Shown piece after piece: positions 11,885 to 23,800 of a stretch of DNA of 64,000 nucleotides (its first letter is position 1; every line of letters begins with the position of its first letter). The position numbers were made by a program, and so were the translations under genes. The notes beneath the pieces were generated by a model that did no database searches, was not told the origin of the DNA, and saw only the letters and a program-made list of their open reading frames with translations. Origin of the DNA: Brachionus plicatilis (taxonomy: Eukaryota > Rotifera > Eurotatoria > Ploima > Brachionidae); NCBI GenBank assembly GCA_010279815.1, contig QEOQ01000378.1:98926-162925 (forward strand), read 5' to 3'.

Positions 11885-14800
11885 TTGTATTTCTCTCAAT
11901 AACTTGAACACCGACTCTTCCACTATGAAACTATAGACATCGTTAGTGTCTATAGTTTCACAGTGCAATACTGTGATCTCATGCGCTTAGCAAGTCGTTA
12001 GTATTTAACACTGTGTAAAATACAGAATGTCTACAAAGTATAGAACATTACCAAAAAAATTTATAAAAAAAATTTTAAGGAGTAAAAATCTAAAATAATA
12101 TTTTATTTACATATAATGTTAGCTACACCATCTTAAAGATAATTTTTATTAGCTTTCTTTTGATATATATATTGTCCAAAAAAAAATTTCTGAACACTCC
12201 AGAACCCATTTAAAAAAAAACAGATAAAATTGAACAAAAAAAAATAGTCTACAAAGTATAGAACAATTATTTTATCCTAAAATTTTATCTTTTGCTTATA
12301 AAACACTATACTTTCATAATTCTCCTGAAAATCTAAGACAGAATTTAAAGAAAAATGACTCAAGAAATTTAAAATATAATTTAAGGAACAGTGAGAATCT
12401 GATTGAACCAACATCTAAATCAGTAAATGGTGAAAAAACTTTTGGATTTTTCTATTCACGACTTATTAATTGCTTTGTGATCAAGATATCAATGTTGAAA
12501 TTTACAACATTTAGGCATTCAATTTTTAATAACATAAATCTAATTTTCTCAAATTTTGTAAAAAAATTCAAAAAAATTTAATTTAAATATATCAATGTTT
12601 TATTTTTTTAAATAATTATATAAACAATTAATATTTTTAATTTTTAAAACTTTTTTTTATTTAAATAAATGGAGTGTTAATCGGTCTTTATGACATGGGC
12701 ACTAGCCTGTTGATTAACCTTGAAATTGAAAAAAAAAAAATTGATGCCTACAAAGTTTAGAACATTACCGAAAAAATTTATAAAAAAAATTTTAAGGAGT
12801 AAAAATCTAAAATAATATTTTATTTACATATAATGTTAGCTACACCATCTTAAAGATAATTTTATTAGCTTTCTTTTGATATATATATTGTCCAAAAAAA
12901 AATTTCTGAACACTCCAGAACCCATTTAAAAAAAAAAGATAAAATTGAACAAAAAAAAAATAGTCTACAAAGTTTAGAACAATAATTTTATCCTAAAATT
13001 TTACCACACCTTGACAATCCCTGGCCATTTTTTTTTCACACAATGCTTGAAATGTCTTTTCATACTGTTTGCTTGCACTTTTTACGTTTGATTTATTATT
13101 TTTTGATTTTAAAATCGGTCATTTTATTGAGTTGTACCATTTTGGCGTTTTTTCCATTAAAATGGGCAAAAAAAAGTATCTGAGACTCAAAGGTGGCAAT
13201 TAATTAGTCTATTGAAGGATAGACCAAATCTCAACAAGAAATAGCTGATCTAGTAGGAGTTTCGAGAAAATGTGTGATTACAACAAAGCGCAATTATGAG
13301 AAGACATCCGTGGTCAAAGAATTACCAAGGTCTGGTAGACCGCGAAACCTTACCAGTCGAGATGAGTCGTACATTTTTAGAAAGGTCAGAATCAATCCTA
13401 CAACAAGCTATAGACAGCTAGCCTATGATTTTAGTTCTAAATTTCAAAATGTTACTGTTAGTAAAGACAATGTAAGAAAGTTCTATTAAACAAAAAAATA
13501 CAGTCGTATACTGCAATAAAAAAACCTCTTTTGACTGTATTGGATCGATCGAAAAGGCTCAAATGCTGCAAAGAACGACAAAGATGGACTGTTAATGACA
13601 AGTTGTTTTTAGTGACGAGTCTAATTTCGAATTATTAAACAGAAAATCTAGAGTATTTGTAAAACGTTTTGCAAACGAAAAGTATCACCCCAAGTTTTGT
13701 TTACCAAAGTTTCAAAATGGTGGTGGTTCGGTTGGTATTTGGGGAAGTATAAAGGTACTGGATGCTGCTCCATTTATACAGGCAGAATTAATCAATTGTG
13801 TACATGGACACTCTGAAAAATAACTTATTACCATCAGCCGAGATATTTTTTGATTAGAGTCAAGACTGGATTTTCAGCAGAATGGCGTTAGTGCACATAC
13901 TGCTCATTCCGTTCGATATTGGTTTGAAGAAAAACAAATAACAGTTCTCCCCTGGTGCCCAAGATCACCTGATCTCAATCCAATAGAGAATTTATGGTCA
14001 TATATTGACCACAAAATCGTCAATACAAAAATTACGTCAGTAGAGCATTTAAAAAGCGTTCTTTTTGATGAATGGTTGAAAGTTCCTAGTGAAGTAGTAA
14101 AAAACATGATTGAATCTATGGCAAAACGTGTCGCTGAGTATATTAAAGCTAAGGGTGGGCATTTTAATTGTTAAAAATAAATGTTCTAAATTTTGTAGAA
14201 ATTTTTTTTTGTTAAAAAACTTCACTCCTTTTTGCAGTTTTTTTACTTCGATTTTTTTTTCTATCCTAGTTTTTTGTACTTTTAGTAAAGACAATGTAAA
14301 TATTAAATTTTAAGTAAATTTCAAAAAAAAAAAAAAAATCTTTTTATTTTTTTATTTACCCCCACGGCTTTCAAGTAAACCTTGCATAAAAAAATTTTAA
14401 TGTCCTAAATTTTCTTTACATACTTTATTAGACATGTGCGATTAGAAGTAAACCTTGAAAATTATTTTGTTTTCTTATCTTTTCTCCTTTTTCTTTATTA
14501 TTTGTTTTGGCTAGAAGTGGCCACTTATTAATAAAGTTACTATTATCATTTAATTATAATAATAAGCTACGGGAAGCAGGGTTGCGAAGATGTCTTACTA
14601 GGAAAAAACATTTAGATTTTTTTATACAAAACTGATGAAAAGCTTTGTTATCAAGAGATCAATGTTGAAGTTTGCAACATTCAAGCACTCAATATTCAAT
14701 AATGTTAATTTAATATTTACAGATTTTGTAAAAAAAATTCAAAAAATTTTACTTAAATATTTCTATGTTTTACATTTTTAAATGATTTTATAAACAAATT

Positions 14801-17800
14801 TTTTTTAATTTATAAAAAATCTTAAAATCAAATAAAAGAAGAGTTGATCGACAAGGGCTTTAGCCTGTTGATAAACCTTGAAATTTCAAAAAAAATAACT
14901 TTATAGTACTAAATTTTATAGTAATTTATTGCTTTTTTTTCTTCTTTTTAAATTTTTTGTCTTTTTTTAAACTTTAAAATTCTCTAAAAAAAAAAAAGTT
15001 TTAAATTTATGCTGAAAAATACTGCATGCTGAAAGAAGGGCTTTCTACTTTCAAGCAGCTGACCCAGTGTCATTTAATAATTAAAATATATAGAAACAAC
15101 TTTTCGCATTAAGCCAATTTTCTTAAATATTAAGAATTTTATTGAAATAAATTATTCCTTAAAGTAAAAAAGTTATTCAAGTTTTTCTGAATTGAAAATA
15201 TCGAATTGATACTAACTTTACAAGCTCTTGACTTTGAGACCTTAAAAAAAATTGCTCAAAAAGTGGCTATTATTTTTATAATTACGTCATAGAAGCAACT
15301 GGTACTTCATCAGTTTCCATTTTTTCCACTCGCACAAACTGAAAATATTCTTTGCCTAAATGTTTAGTGGTCACTATAAATAAATTTATTTTGTCTTCAA
15401 AGCTCTGAAGCGTATTATTTTTGATAGTCAAAATTTTTCCGCTTCCACTAAAATAAAAATCTTCACTTGAATTAAAACATTTATTTTTAAGAGGACTTGG
15501 ATTAATTTGACTCAAATAAAATTCTTTTAAATTATCAGATTTAATTAGATCTATATGTTCCAATTTATCAACCGAATTGGATTTATCTATGACTGTGCAA
15601 AAAAAATTGTAGTCAAGTGAGTCTGGTTGCACCAAAAAGTCAATATCATAGGCATATCTAAGAGGGTTCAATTCCAGTGTTTGTTTTTGGCCCAGTCTGA
15701 TAAAGTCCAAGCCGTTTTCAAGACAGAAAATGGCAATACCACCAGGAACCAATTCAATATAGAGATCGACCAAGTGAGTAATTTCGTTTTCCAGATCGGT
15801 CAAATAGCCAGTGTCAATTTTGACATAAATCCAATGCACAAGTTTGTAAACTCCATAAGGAAGTGTGTTACTGAGTATAACTAATTGACTTTTATTAACT
15901 GTTGGATTGTTTTCCAATAAAATCGGAATGGAAGAAAAACTAGAAGCTGAAAGTGCTGGGTAGATGGTCCATGATTTGTTCATGGTATGCTTTTGAATGA
16001 AATTTAGGGTAAAATCGACTTGGAGTTTTATAATTTCATATCTGAAAAATTTTTGTGGTTTGTGGACGTCTATGGGCAGTCCGGTTTTGTCCAAGAAAGA
16101 TGGAAACTCGGGTTCTTAAATTCAAATCACTGTAATTCAACGATTGAAATCTTATTTGTTTACTTACTGAATTCACAATTTGGTTGTATATGAGATAAAA
16201 AGTAATTTTCATACTTTGGAACACATTTGAATTGTTGCGAGGTGTAAGCTAAATAAAAAAATTAAAAAATTATTCGAATAACGATTTTAAATCATTTTCA
16301 ACTATTGTTGGTTGTCCTTTCAGTGATCATAAATTTTTACTGGGCTCTTTTCCTATTTGTGTAATTGCTCTATGCTATTATGCTATTTTTCGAAAAAAGC
16401 TATCTATAAATTAGCAAAAAGCTATTATTTATCTATCATAAAACTTCTCCTTTGAATTTAAAAGAGAGGCTTAAATGACTTAAGAAATTTGAAATATAAT
16501 TTAAGAAACAGCAATAATCTAATAGAACCGATGGCCAAATCGAAATGAGGTGAAAAAACATTTGAGTTTTTTATTCAAGATTAATTTAATTTTAATTTAA
16601 TTTAATTTAATTTAATTTAATTTAATTTATTCATAAAAATTACGCCAGACTTGGCGATGTTATACATAGAAATATAATAAATATAAGAAATAGTTTAATT
16701 CACAAAAGTTAAGTTTTTTTTTCTTTAAAACTGAAAAATAAAAATAGACTGAACAATTATTTTTAGTGACTGAAATTCATAATTTTAATTTAAAAATAAT
16801 TTTTTCCATTTATATCTACATTATAAAATTAAATTCATTTATTATTCATTTTAATTGAAAAAAATTTTTTTTTTTTTTTTTTTATTCAAGATTAATAAAT
16901 TGCTTTGTGATCAAGAGATCAATGTTGAAGTTTTCAACATTCAAGCTTTCAATTTTCAATAAAATTAACTTGATTTTTAAAGATTTAGCTGCGAAATTTG
17001 ATTTATTTAACTTTATTTATTCATTTATTTGATTTATTTAAATTTGATTAATTTGAAATACCTTGTTGTTAAATTTTTCAAATAACAATGTAATCAATAA
17101 CTTCTTTTTTTTATACATTGAATAATTTTTATGTCGAATTATTTTTTTATTTAATATAATTTTTTTTTTAAAGAATTTAAATAAATGAATTGTTAATCAG
17201 TCTCTTGAGGCATGGGCACTTGCTTGTTGATTAACCTTGAAATTGAAAATTCAAGATTTTTCTTCCATATAATAATCATTTCATAAAAATTGTTTGAGGC
17301 ATAAAATGGTAAGATTTTTTTTCTTCAATGTGAACAGAGCAGTTGCTGTTTCTTAAATTATATGGTTTGTTAAAAGATTCGTTCACAATTAGTTGAGTTT
17401 TAAGCAGAGTTGTTTAAAAGTCCCAATAAAAAGTCCAAGTCCAGAATATTTTTTTTAATCTGCTAGATCAGGCTTCAAATCAAAAAATTTATATACTCTT
17501 CGGTTGTCTAATGCAATAGATTTCCCATATCAGAATTTTCTTTCAATTTTAGCATAAATTTCTTCTTTAGTATTCAAAATTTTAAAGCCTGGACTTGGAC
17601 TTTTGAATGAAAATTTAAAAAAAAAGAGTCCGGACTTGGACTTGACTTGAGAATTGTGACTTTTAAACACATCTGGTTTTAAGTGGAAGAGGCGATTTGA
17701 GGTTCGTTAAAATCTTATATGAAAGGTAAGATGAACGTTTTAATTAAGATGTTCTTTTCAATATAATAATCATTTCATAAAAATTGTTTAAAATTAATGA

Positions 17801-20800
17801 AACGAAAATAAATTAAAAATTGGTTTAAAAAACTAACTCTAATTTATTTTATTTAATTAAATTTTGTGTTTTTAAATAAATAAAGCATTCTATAATTTTT
17901 TTTTAAATTTTCTATGAATCCATATATTATTAATTTATTTACTGGTTAAATCTAAATTCATCATAAATTAAAGATAAATGCAGTTTTCAAAATTTTGCAT
18001 GAAGAAATTAAATTCCACTTTAAATCAATCAAACCAATAATGAAATTAAGTTTTACAAATGATTTTGTTGAGTCTTATTGCTACATGAAAAAATATTACT
18101 TTGCTTCGATATTTCTTTTGAGTTTACCTGGGTGCTTTTATAAATATTTTAAAGCAAAAGAAGCAGATGACCGAAAATTATTATTAAAAAATTAAATTCA
18201 GAAACATTGTGATTTTGAGAAAATTTTACAGAGTTGGCTTTAGAGGACCATTCGACTGTAAAAATCTTTTAATCTAAAATAGCTGCATTAAAAAATAGGA
18301 TTTTTATTATTTATTGAAGAATTAATTAAAAATATTCATTTAACCTTTTTCAACTTAATTTATCGGGTCTATTGCGTTATGTGATCACTGTTTCACATAA
18401 AAGGTGAACCAACTTACCCAACCTAAATAGGTAATCAGTTGTGTTCACTTTTTAGGTGAACCAAAAATATGTGTACTAATTAATTAAAATTTTTTTCAAA
18501 ATGATCACCTAAATTAAATTGTGTAAACCTAAAATTTATTTATTTATTTGAAAAATAATTTAGGAGTTGGACTCCTGGGCAGTTTCGAGCGGTTTAATCC
18601 CTCTTTTCAGCCCTCTTATTAGTAAATTTTTTATTAGAAAAGTTAGGGTGTTTTTGATTAAAAATTTTCAAATACGCTAAATTGTGTAAACCTAAAATGA
18701 TACTTATGAATTCGAGGAAAAAGTCTTATCAGAAAATAGAACTAGTTTTGAAGAAGATGAACTGTCAAATGAAAATTTTGAGACTTGTTCTTCTAGTAAA
18801 TCAAATACTCGTTATTACACTTCTAGAGAAGATATAATTGAGAAATTAGATGAAAGTTTAGAAAATGTCAAAATATCTGATGTTAAGCGTCAGGCTTTAA
18901 CTATTGAAAAAAAAAACTTATGAGAATAAATTTTCTTCATCTACAGAAGAAATTGTAAAAATAACTTTAAAAAACAAAAAAGATCCTATAAAATGTGATT
19001 TTTGTGGAAATTATTTTGAAAAAAATTACTGACACATTATAGACACATTACTGTCAAGCATAAGAATCAATAAAAAAATTTTTTTTTGGCTCACTTATTT
19101 TTTTTTACATGACTAATAATTTTCTCACCTATTTTTTTTGGTTCACCTATAATTCAAAAAAATTATAAAATAAATTTTGATTTTCGCGAAATAATTTTTT
19201 TTGTACACATATTTTTTGTTCACCTAAAAAGTGAACACAACTGATTACCTATTTAGGTTGGGTAAGTTGGTTCACCTTTTAAGTGAACCAGTGATCACAT
19301 AACGCAATAGACTCAATTTATCCCTGTCTTTAAATATGAATTGAAATTTTAAGTTTTCAATGCAGAAAAATAATCCTGCAAAAAAGTTTACAATTTGGAA
19401 GCAGTTATTAAGTATTCTAAGGCATTGTGAAATTTCATACAAAACTTCCAATACAAAAATAAAAAAATTTTATAACTTTTGTTCTAAGTGTCAAAAACTT
19501 GTTCTGTAAATGAAACAAAGTGAAACAAATGTTGTTTCACCTTCTGCGGAAGTCTGCAAAATCTGTGCGAATTTTGCAAAATTGCACCCAATTTAAAAGA
19601 TTTAAAAATAAAACAGAATTAATTTGCACAGATTTTTCAGACTTCCGCAGAAGGTGAAACAACATTTGTTTCACTTTGTTTCATTTACAGAACAAGTTTT
19701 TGAAACTTAGAACAAAAGTTATAAAATTTTTTTATTTTTGTATTGGAAGTTTTGTATGAAATTTCACAATGCCGTATTCTAATCAAATGTGCAACTCCTA
19801 ATATTTTTCAAATTAAAAAATTCGAAAATAAAATAAAAAATTTTTTTACAATTTAATTGATGCAATTTCATAATTTTAATTTTTGAAAGTTTATTTAGAT
19901 TTAGCAAAATATTTAAAATTGTTCTTTTTTAAATTAAAGCTTTCAATTCAAAGTAAATTGTCGTAATTTTTTTCTTCTAGATTATAGATTGACTAATTTT
20001 ATAAAAAAAGCTGACCATTTACTTATTTAATACACAAATTAAAATTTTATATTTTACTTACTCATTATTTCGCTTGTTGTATAAGAATATTCGAAGCTGT
20101 GATAGCTTGAGCTACCTGATTAGGAAAAGTTTTAGGAAAAATTTTTCAGATAAAAATTAAAATTTACCATTAATAATGTCCAAACGAGCCTTTATATTAA
20201 TCGAAGAATTAGACAGTTTCATTTTGACAAAATAGGTAAAATACAACGGATATGATTTTATGACTGGAATTACATCGTAGTAATGACCATGTTCAATAAT
20301 GGAGTTAAATAAAAATATTTTTTTTGAATTTTCATCCTCAAGTTTGGTCAGCGAATTGTCATTTTGGTTTAATGAAAAGTCTGGATGGGCATAGGTCAAT
20401 TTATCTAAATTTGCAATTGCCACTTTTCCGTCATCAATTATTTCGATCACCAATACTGTTCCTTTAGAAACCCGAAAGGGCTCAATCGAATATATTTTTT
20501 TGCCTTGATCAAGTTCAATTGTTTTTTCTAAGAAGTAAATTACTGAAGTAAATTTTGAATTTTTGTCAAAATAGGCTGAACATGGGACCAAATTGCCACA
20601 ATCTGAAAAATTTGCCAGCTTAAAAAAAAACTTTATTTAAAAACAATGCCTTAAATTTCTCAAGGGAAGAATTTAATCTGATTTGATTTATTTAAAAAAA
20701 ATTTATTTTAGTTAAATTTTATTTTTATAAATTGTAATTTTCAAAAATAGATTAATTTCTTTAATAATAAATGATCAAATTAAAATGATCTTTTAATTGA

Positions 20801-23800
20801 TATTTTAATTTTCAAAAAAAAATCTAAAAACTTATTTCCTGATAATTATCAGTTTAATTTATTTTAATTATTTCTATTTAATTATGTCTCTGTACTATAA
20901 TTTTTGAAAATAAAATTTTTTTTTTCTTTATTTCAATAATTCTAATTATGATCTTTACTAGAAATCTGAAAAAGAAATTTTAAAAATAATTTATTTTTTA
21001 TTGTAAATTTATTTTAGTGATAAAAATTAATTTTTATTACAAAAACAATTTGAAACCTTTGAAAATGTCATTAATAGGATAAGGAAAATAATTTGAGGTG
21101 GAATCTTTTCACAAAAATATGACCGTAAAAATTAATTTGAAAATTTTTTAAAAATCAAATTAATCTTTTGCCATTTTTATTTTTTATTCCTATTTTCTAA
21201 AATTTTCAATATAAAAAAATTTCTGCAATAAAAGTTAGTCAAAATAAAAAGAAATAATTTACCTTTATTTTAATTTTTCCTTTTGACAGTGCAAAAATTT
21301 CAAATCCAATTAGATTCGTATCATACTTAAACTCATTATTAATCAGCAAAAAAGATTTTTCACTTGGGCTTTGCAGACTTTTATCTTTAAAATTTGGAAT
21401 GACAGGACCAAAATGATTCAAAAAATTATTGTTTTTTGAATTTAAAATTGTGTGTTCACAATTTCCGAATTCCACAAGAACTGAATTGGCGCCAGTTTGG
21501 CTAAAAATAATCAGATAACAATCCAAATCCAAATCATTGATTGATCTGCACATGAATTCCATGCTTTTTTGGTTAGTCACCGTGTAATTTTTAGAAATAG
21601 TGCCTATTGAAATGGAATAATTGCCAATAAAGTCGTATTGAATCGTAAAATTTGTGGTGCCATAGAAATAGCCTGGTTGTATTTTAACTCTGAATACGAA
21701 TTTTCTGCTATCTGAAAGTGCTTCTAGAATATTATTTTTGATTTTCAAATCAGCTGTAATGGGATCTGTTTGAACTAAAGCAATCAAGTCATCGGAGTCA
21801 ACTTGGATAGAGAAAATGTAATTTTTGTATAATCTAAATGGTTTGTCAAGGAATATTTTGTTAACACCTTTTTTAGATTCGTACTTCCATGAAGTTATCA
21901 AATTCCCTGTAAATGTTACATTTTGAGAATAAGCCAAGGCGCAGGTTTCCATACATTCATCAAACTTCCAGAGGTTTATTGTAAAGGTTCCATTTTCAAT
22001 TGAAAAAAATTCGAAGCCGATTAGATCTGTTTCAATTTTAATGTGAGTATCTGTTAGTAAGAAATGGTCTCCAGCATTTATAGATGAATTCAAGTATCTT
22101 GAATCATGATCATAGTTGTTAGGACCAAAGCCATCAAAAAAATTTCCTTAAGAAAATTTATTATTTTTAATTATTCATTAGTTAAAAGAGACTAAATTTA
22201 AGAAATATTGAATTTTTTTAAAAATTAAAAACTACACCAAACTTAGTACAAATTTAGCGAAAATATTTTCATTTAAAAAAATTTAAAAAAAAAAATAATA
22301 ATTTGGGGTTGTTAATTAAAAAAATAACCACATTTTCAAGTTTAATGAACTCTTAGATGACGAGAAATGCATGACTTAAAAAGCTGAAATAAAGAAACCT
22401 AATTGATAAAAATAATTTTAAAAAGGTTAATTATTTGATAAAGGAATTACCTATAGTGATAGAAAAAAATGTAGAATGTTCAAATCATTAATTTTTTTGT
22501 AAATTTAAATTTTATCAAATAAAAAAAATTTCCTTTTTTCAAAATTATACGCGATTAAAATTAATCAAATAAATAAAAAAGAAAAACTTATAATTAGGAA
22601 AAACTTTATCAACAATTCACGACGTTTCAGCAAAACGATGTTACTATTATGAAGCTGCTAATTTATCAAAAAGGAAATAAAAAGAAAAAACAAGAAAAAT
22701 TTGAAAATAAAATTAAAAATAAAAATAATAGAAAAAAAATAAAAAATAATAAATATACATCAAAATAGTAAAATATAATTAATTAGTGGGGTATTTTTGC
22801 AATTTTATGTAATTGCAATTTTACTATTTTTTAACAGTATTGTTTATTGTTTTTTCCATTTTTTACAATACAAAAAAAGGTTTTTACGTAAATTTACGTA
22901 AAAAAAGTAAAATTTGGTAAATTTTTTTTATTAGAAATTTAATAATTTTTTTAAATTTGTCAAATTTTTTGAGGTATTGTCAATGACGCTAGTAAAAACT
23001 AGTATGGTTATTTTTTTAATACCAGTGTCAATCCTTTTTAATGGAAAAAATTAAAAAAATAAAAATTTGGCTCAGTACAGTATATTCTTTATGTCGGCTC
23101 GTATTTTTGTTTGAATTGAAGCTTGAACTGACATAAACTTTTTATGTTACTTTTATTAGATTATTCCTGGCTACCTTATACTTTTATGTACTTTATGCAC
23201 TTTAAACCATATAAACCCAGTAAACCCATGTAATTAGTTCCTAGTATGTTATCTTTTATGTTACTTTTATTAGATTATTCCTGGCTACCTTATACTTTTA
23301 TGTACTTTATGCACTTTATACCATATAAATCCCGGAAAACCCATGTAATTAGTTCCTAGTATGTTATCTTTTATGTTACTTTTATTAGATTATTCCTGGC
23401 TACCTTATACTTGTATGTACTTTATGCACTTTATACCATATAAACCCATGTAATTAGTTCCAAGTATGTTTTCTTTTATGTTATTTTTATCAAATCATTC
23501 TTGGCTACCGAAGGCTTTTACACATTATTCAAGTTTTTACCTCGTTTTTTTAAATTTAAATAAAAAAATAATTTACCTCACCTAACCCGAACACTAAACG
23601 GCAATTAAATCCAATTTTGTTAAAAGAAAACTAACCTTTAAATTAACCCTAATTTGACAAAGCTCAATACGTCTTGCGACGTATTTCGCATAGTCAAACT
23701 ATGGTTAATTTAATGGTTAGTTTATTTAACTTGTTTCTTCATTAATCAATTTTATTAATTCACTTTTATAGTCCAAATCATTTAAAGCATGATTTAAAAT

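Larger units (their letters stand above)
11762..15285. other. Intron between exons 33 and 34
   Basis: 3,524-nt intron holding an AAT microsatellite, a short hairpin, a duplicated Tc1 end, a Tc1-like element and two copies of a dispersed repeat. The rest (about 14200-14590 and 14900-15285) is AT-rich without visible genes. Confidence 0.8.
16249..20061. other. Intron between exons 31 and 32
   Basis: 3,813 nt. Contains R1 copy 3, a 271-bp hAT MITE, a 950-bp element with a zinc-finger relic and a 353-bp foldback MITE. A 66-codon frame at 17995-18195 shows no recognisable feature and is probably chance. Confidence 0.8.

Noticed and set aside
23141..23520. Possible CRISPR-like array
   Set aside because: Units of about 113 bp follow each other without spacers, in a eukaryotic intron; an ordinary tandem repeat.
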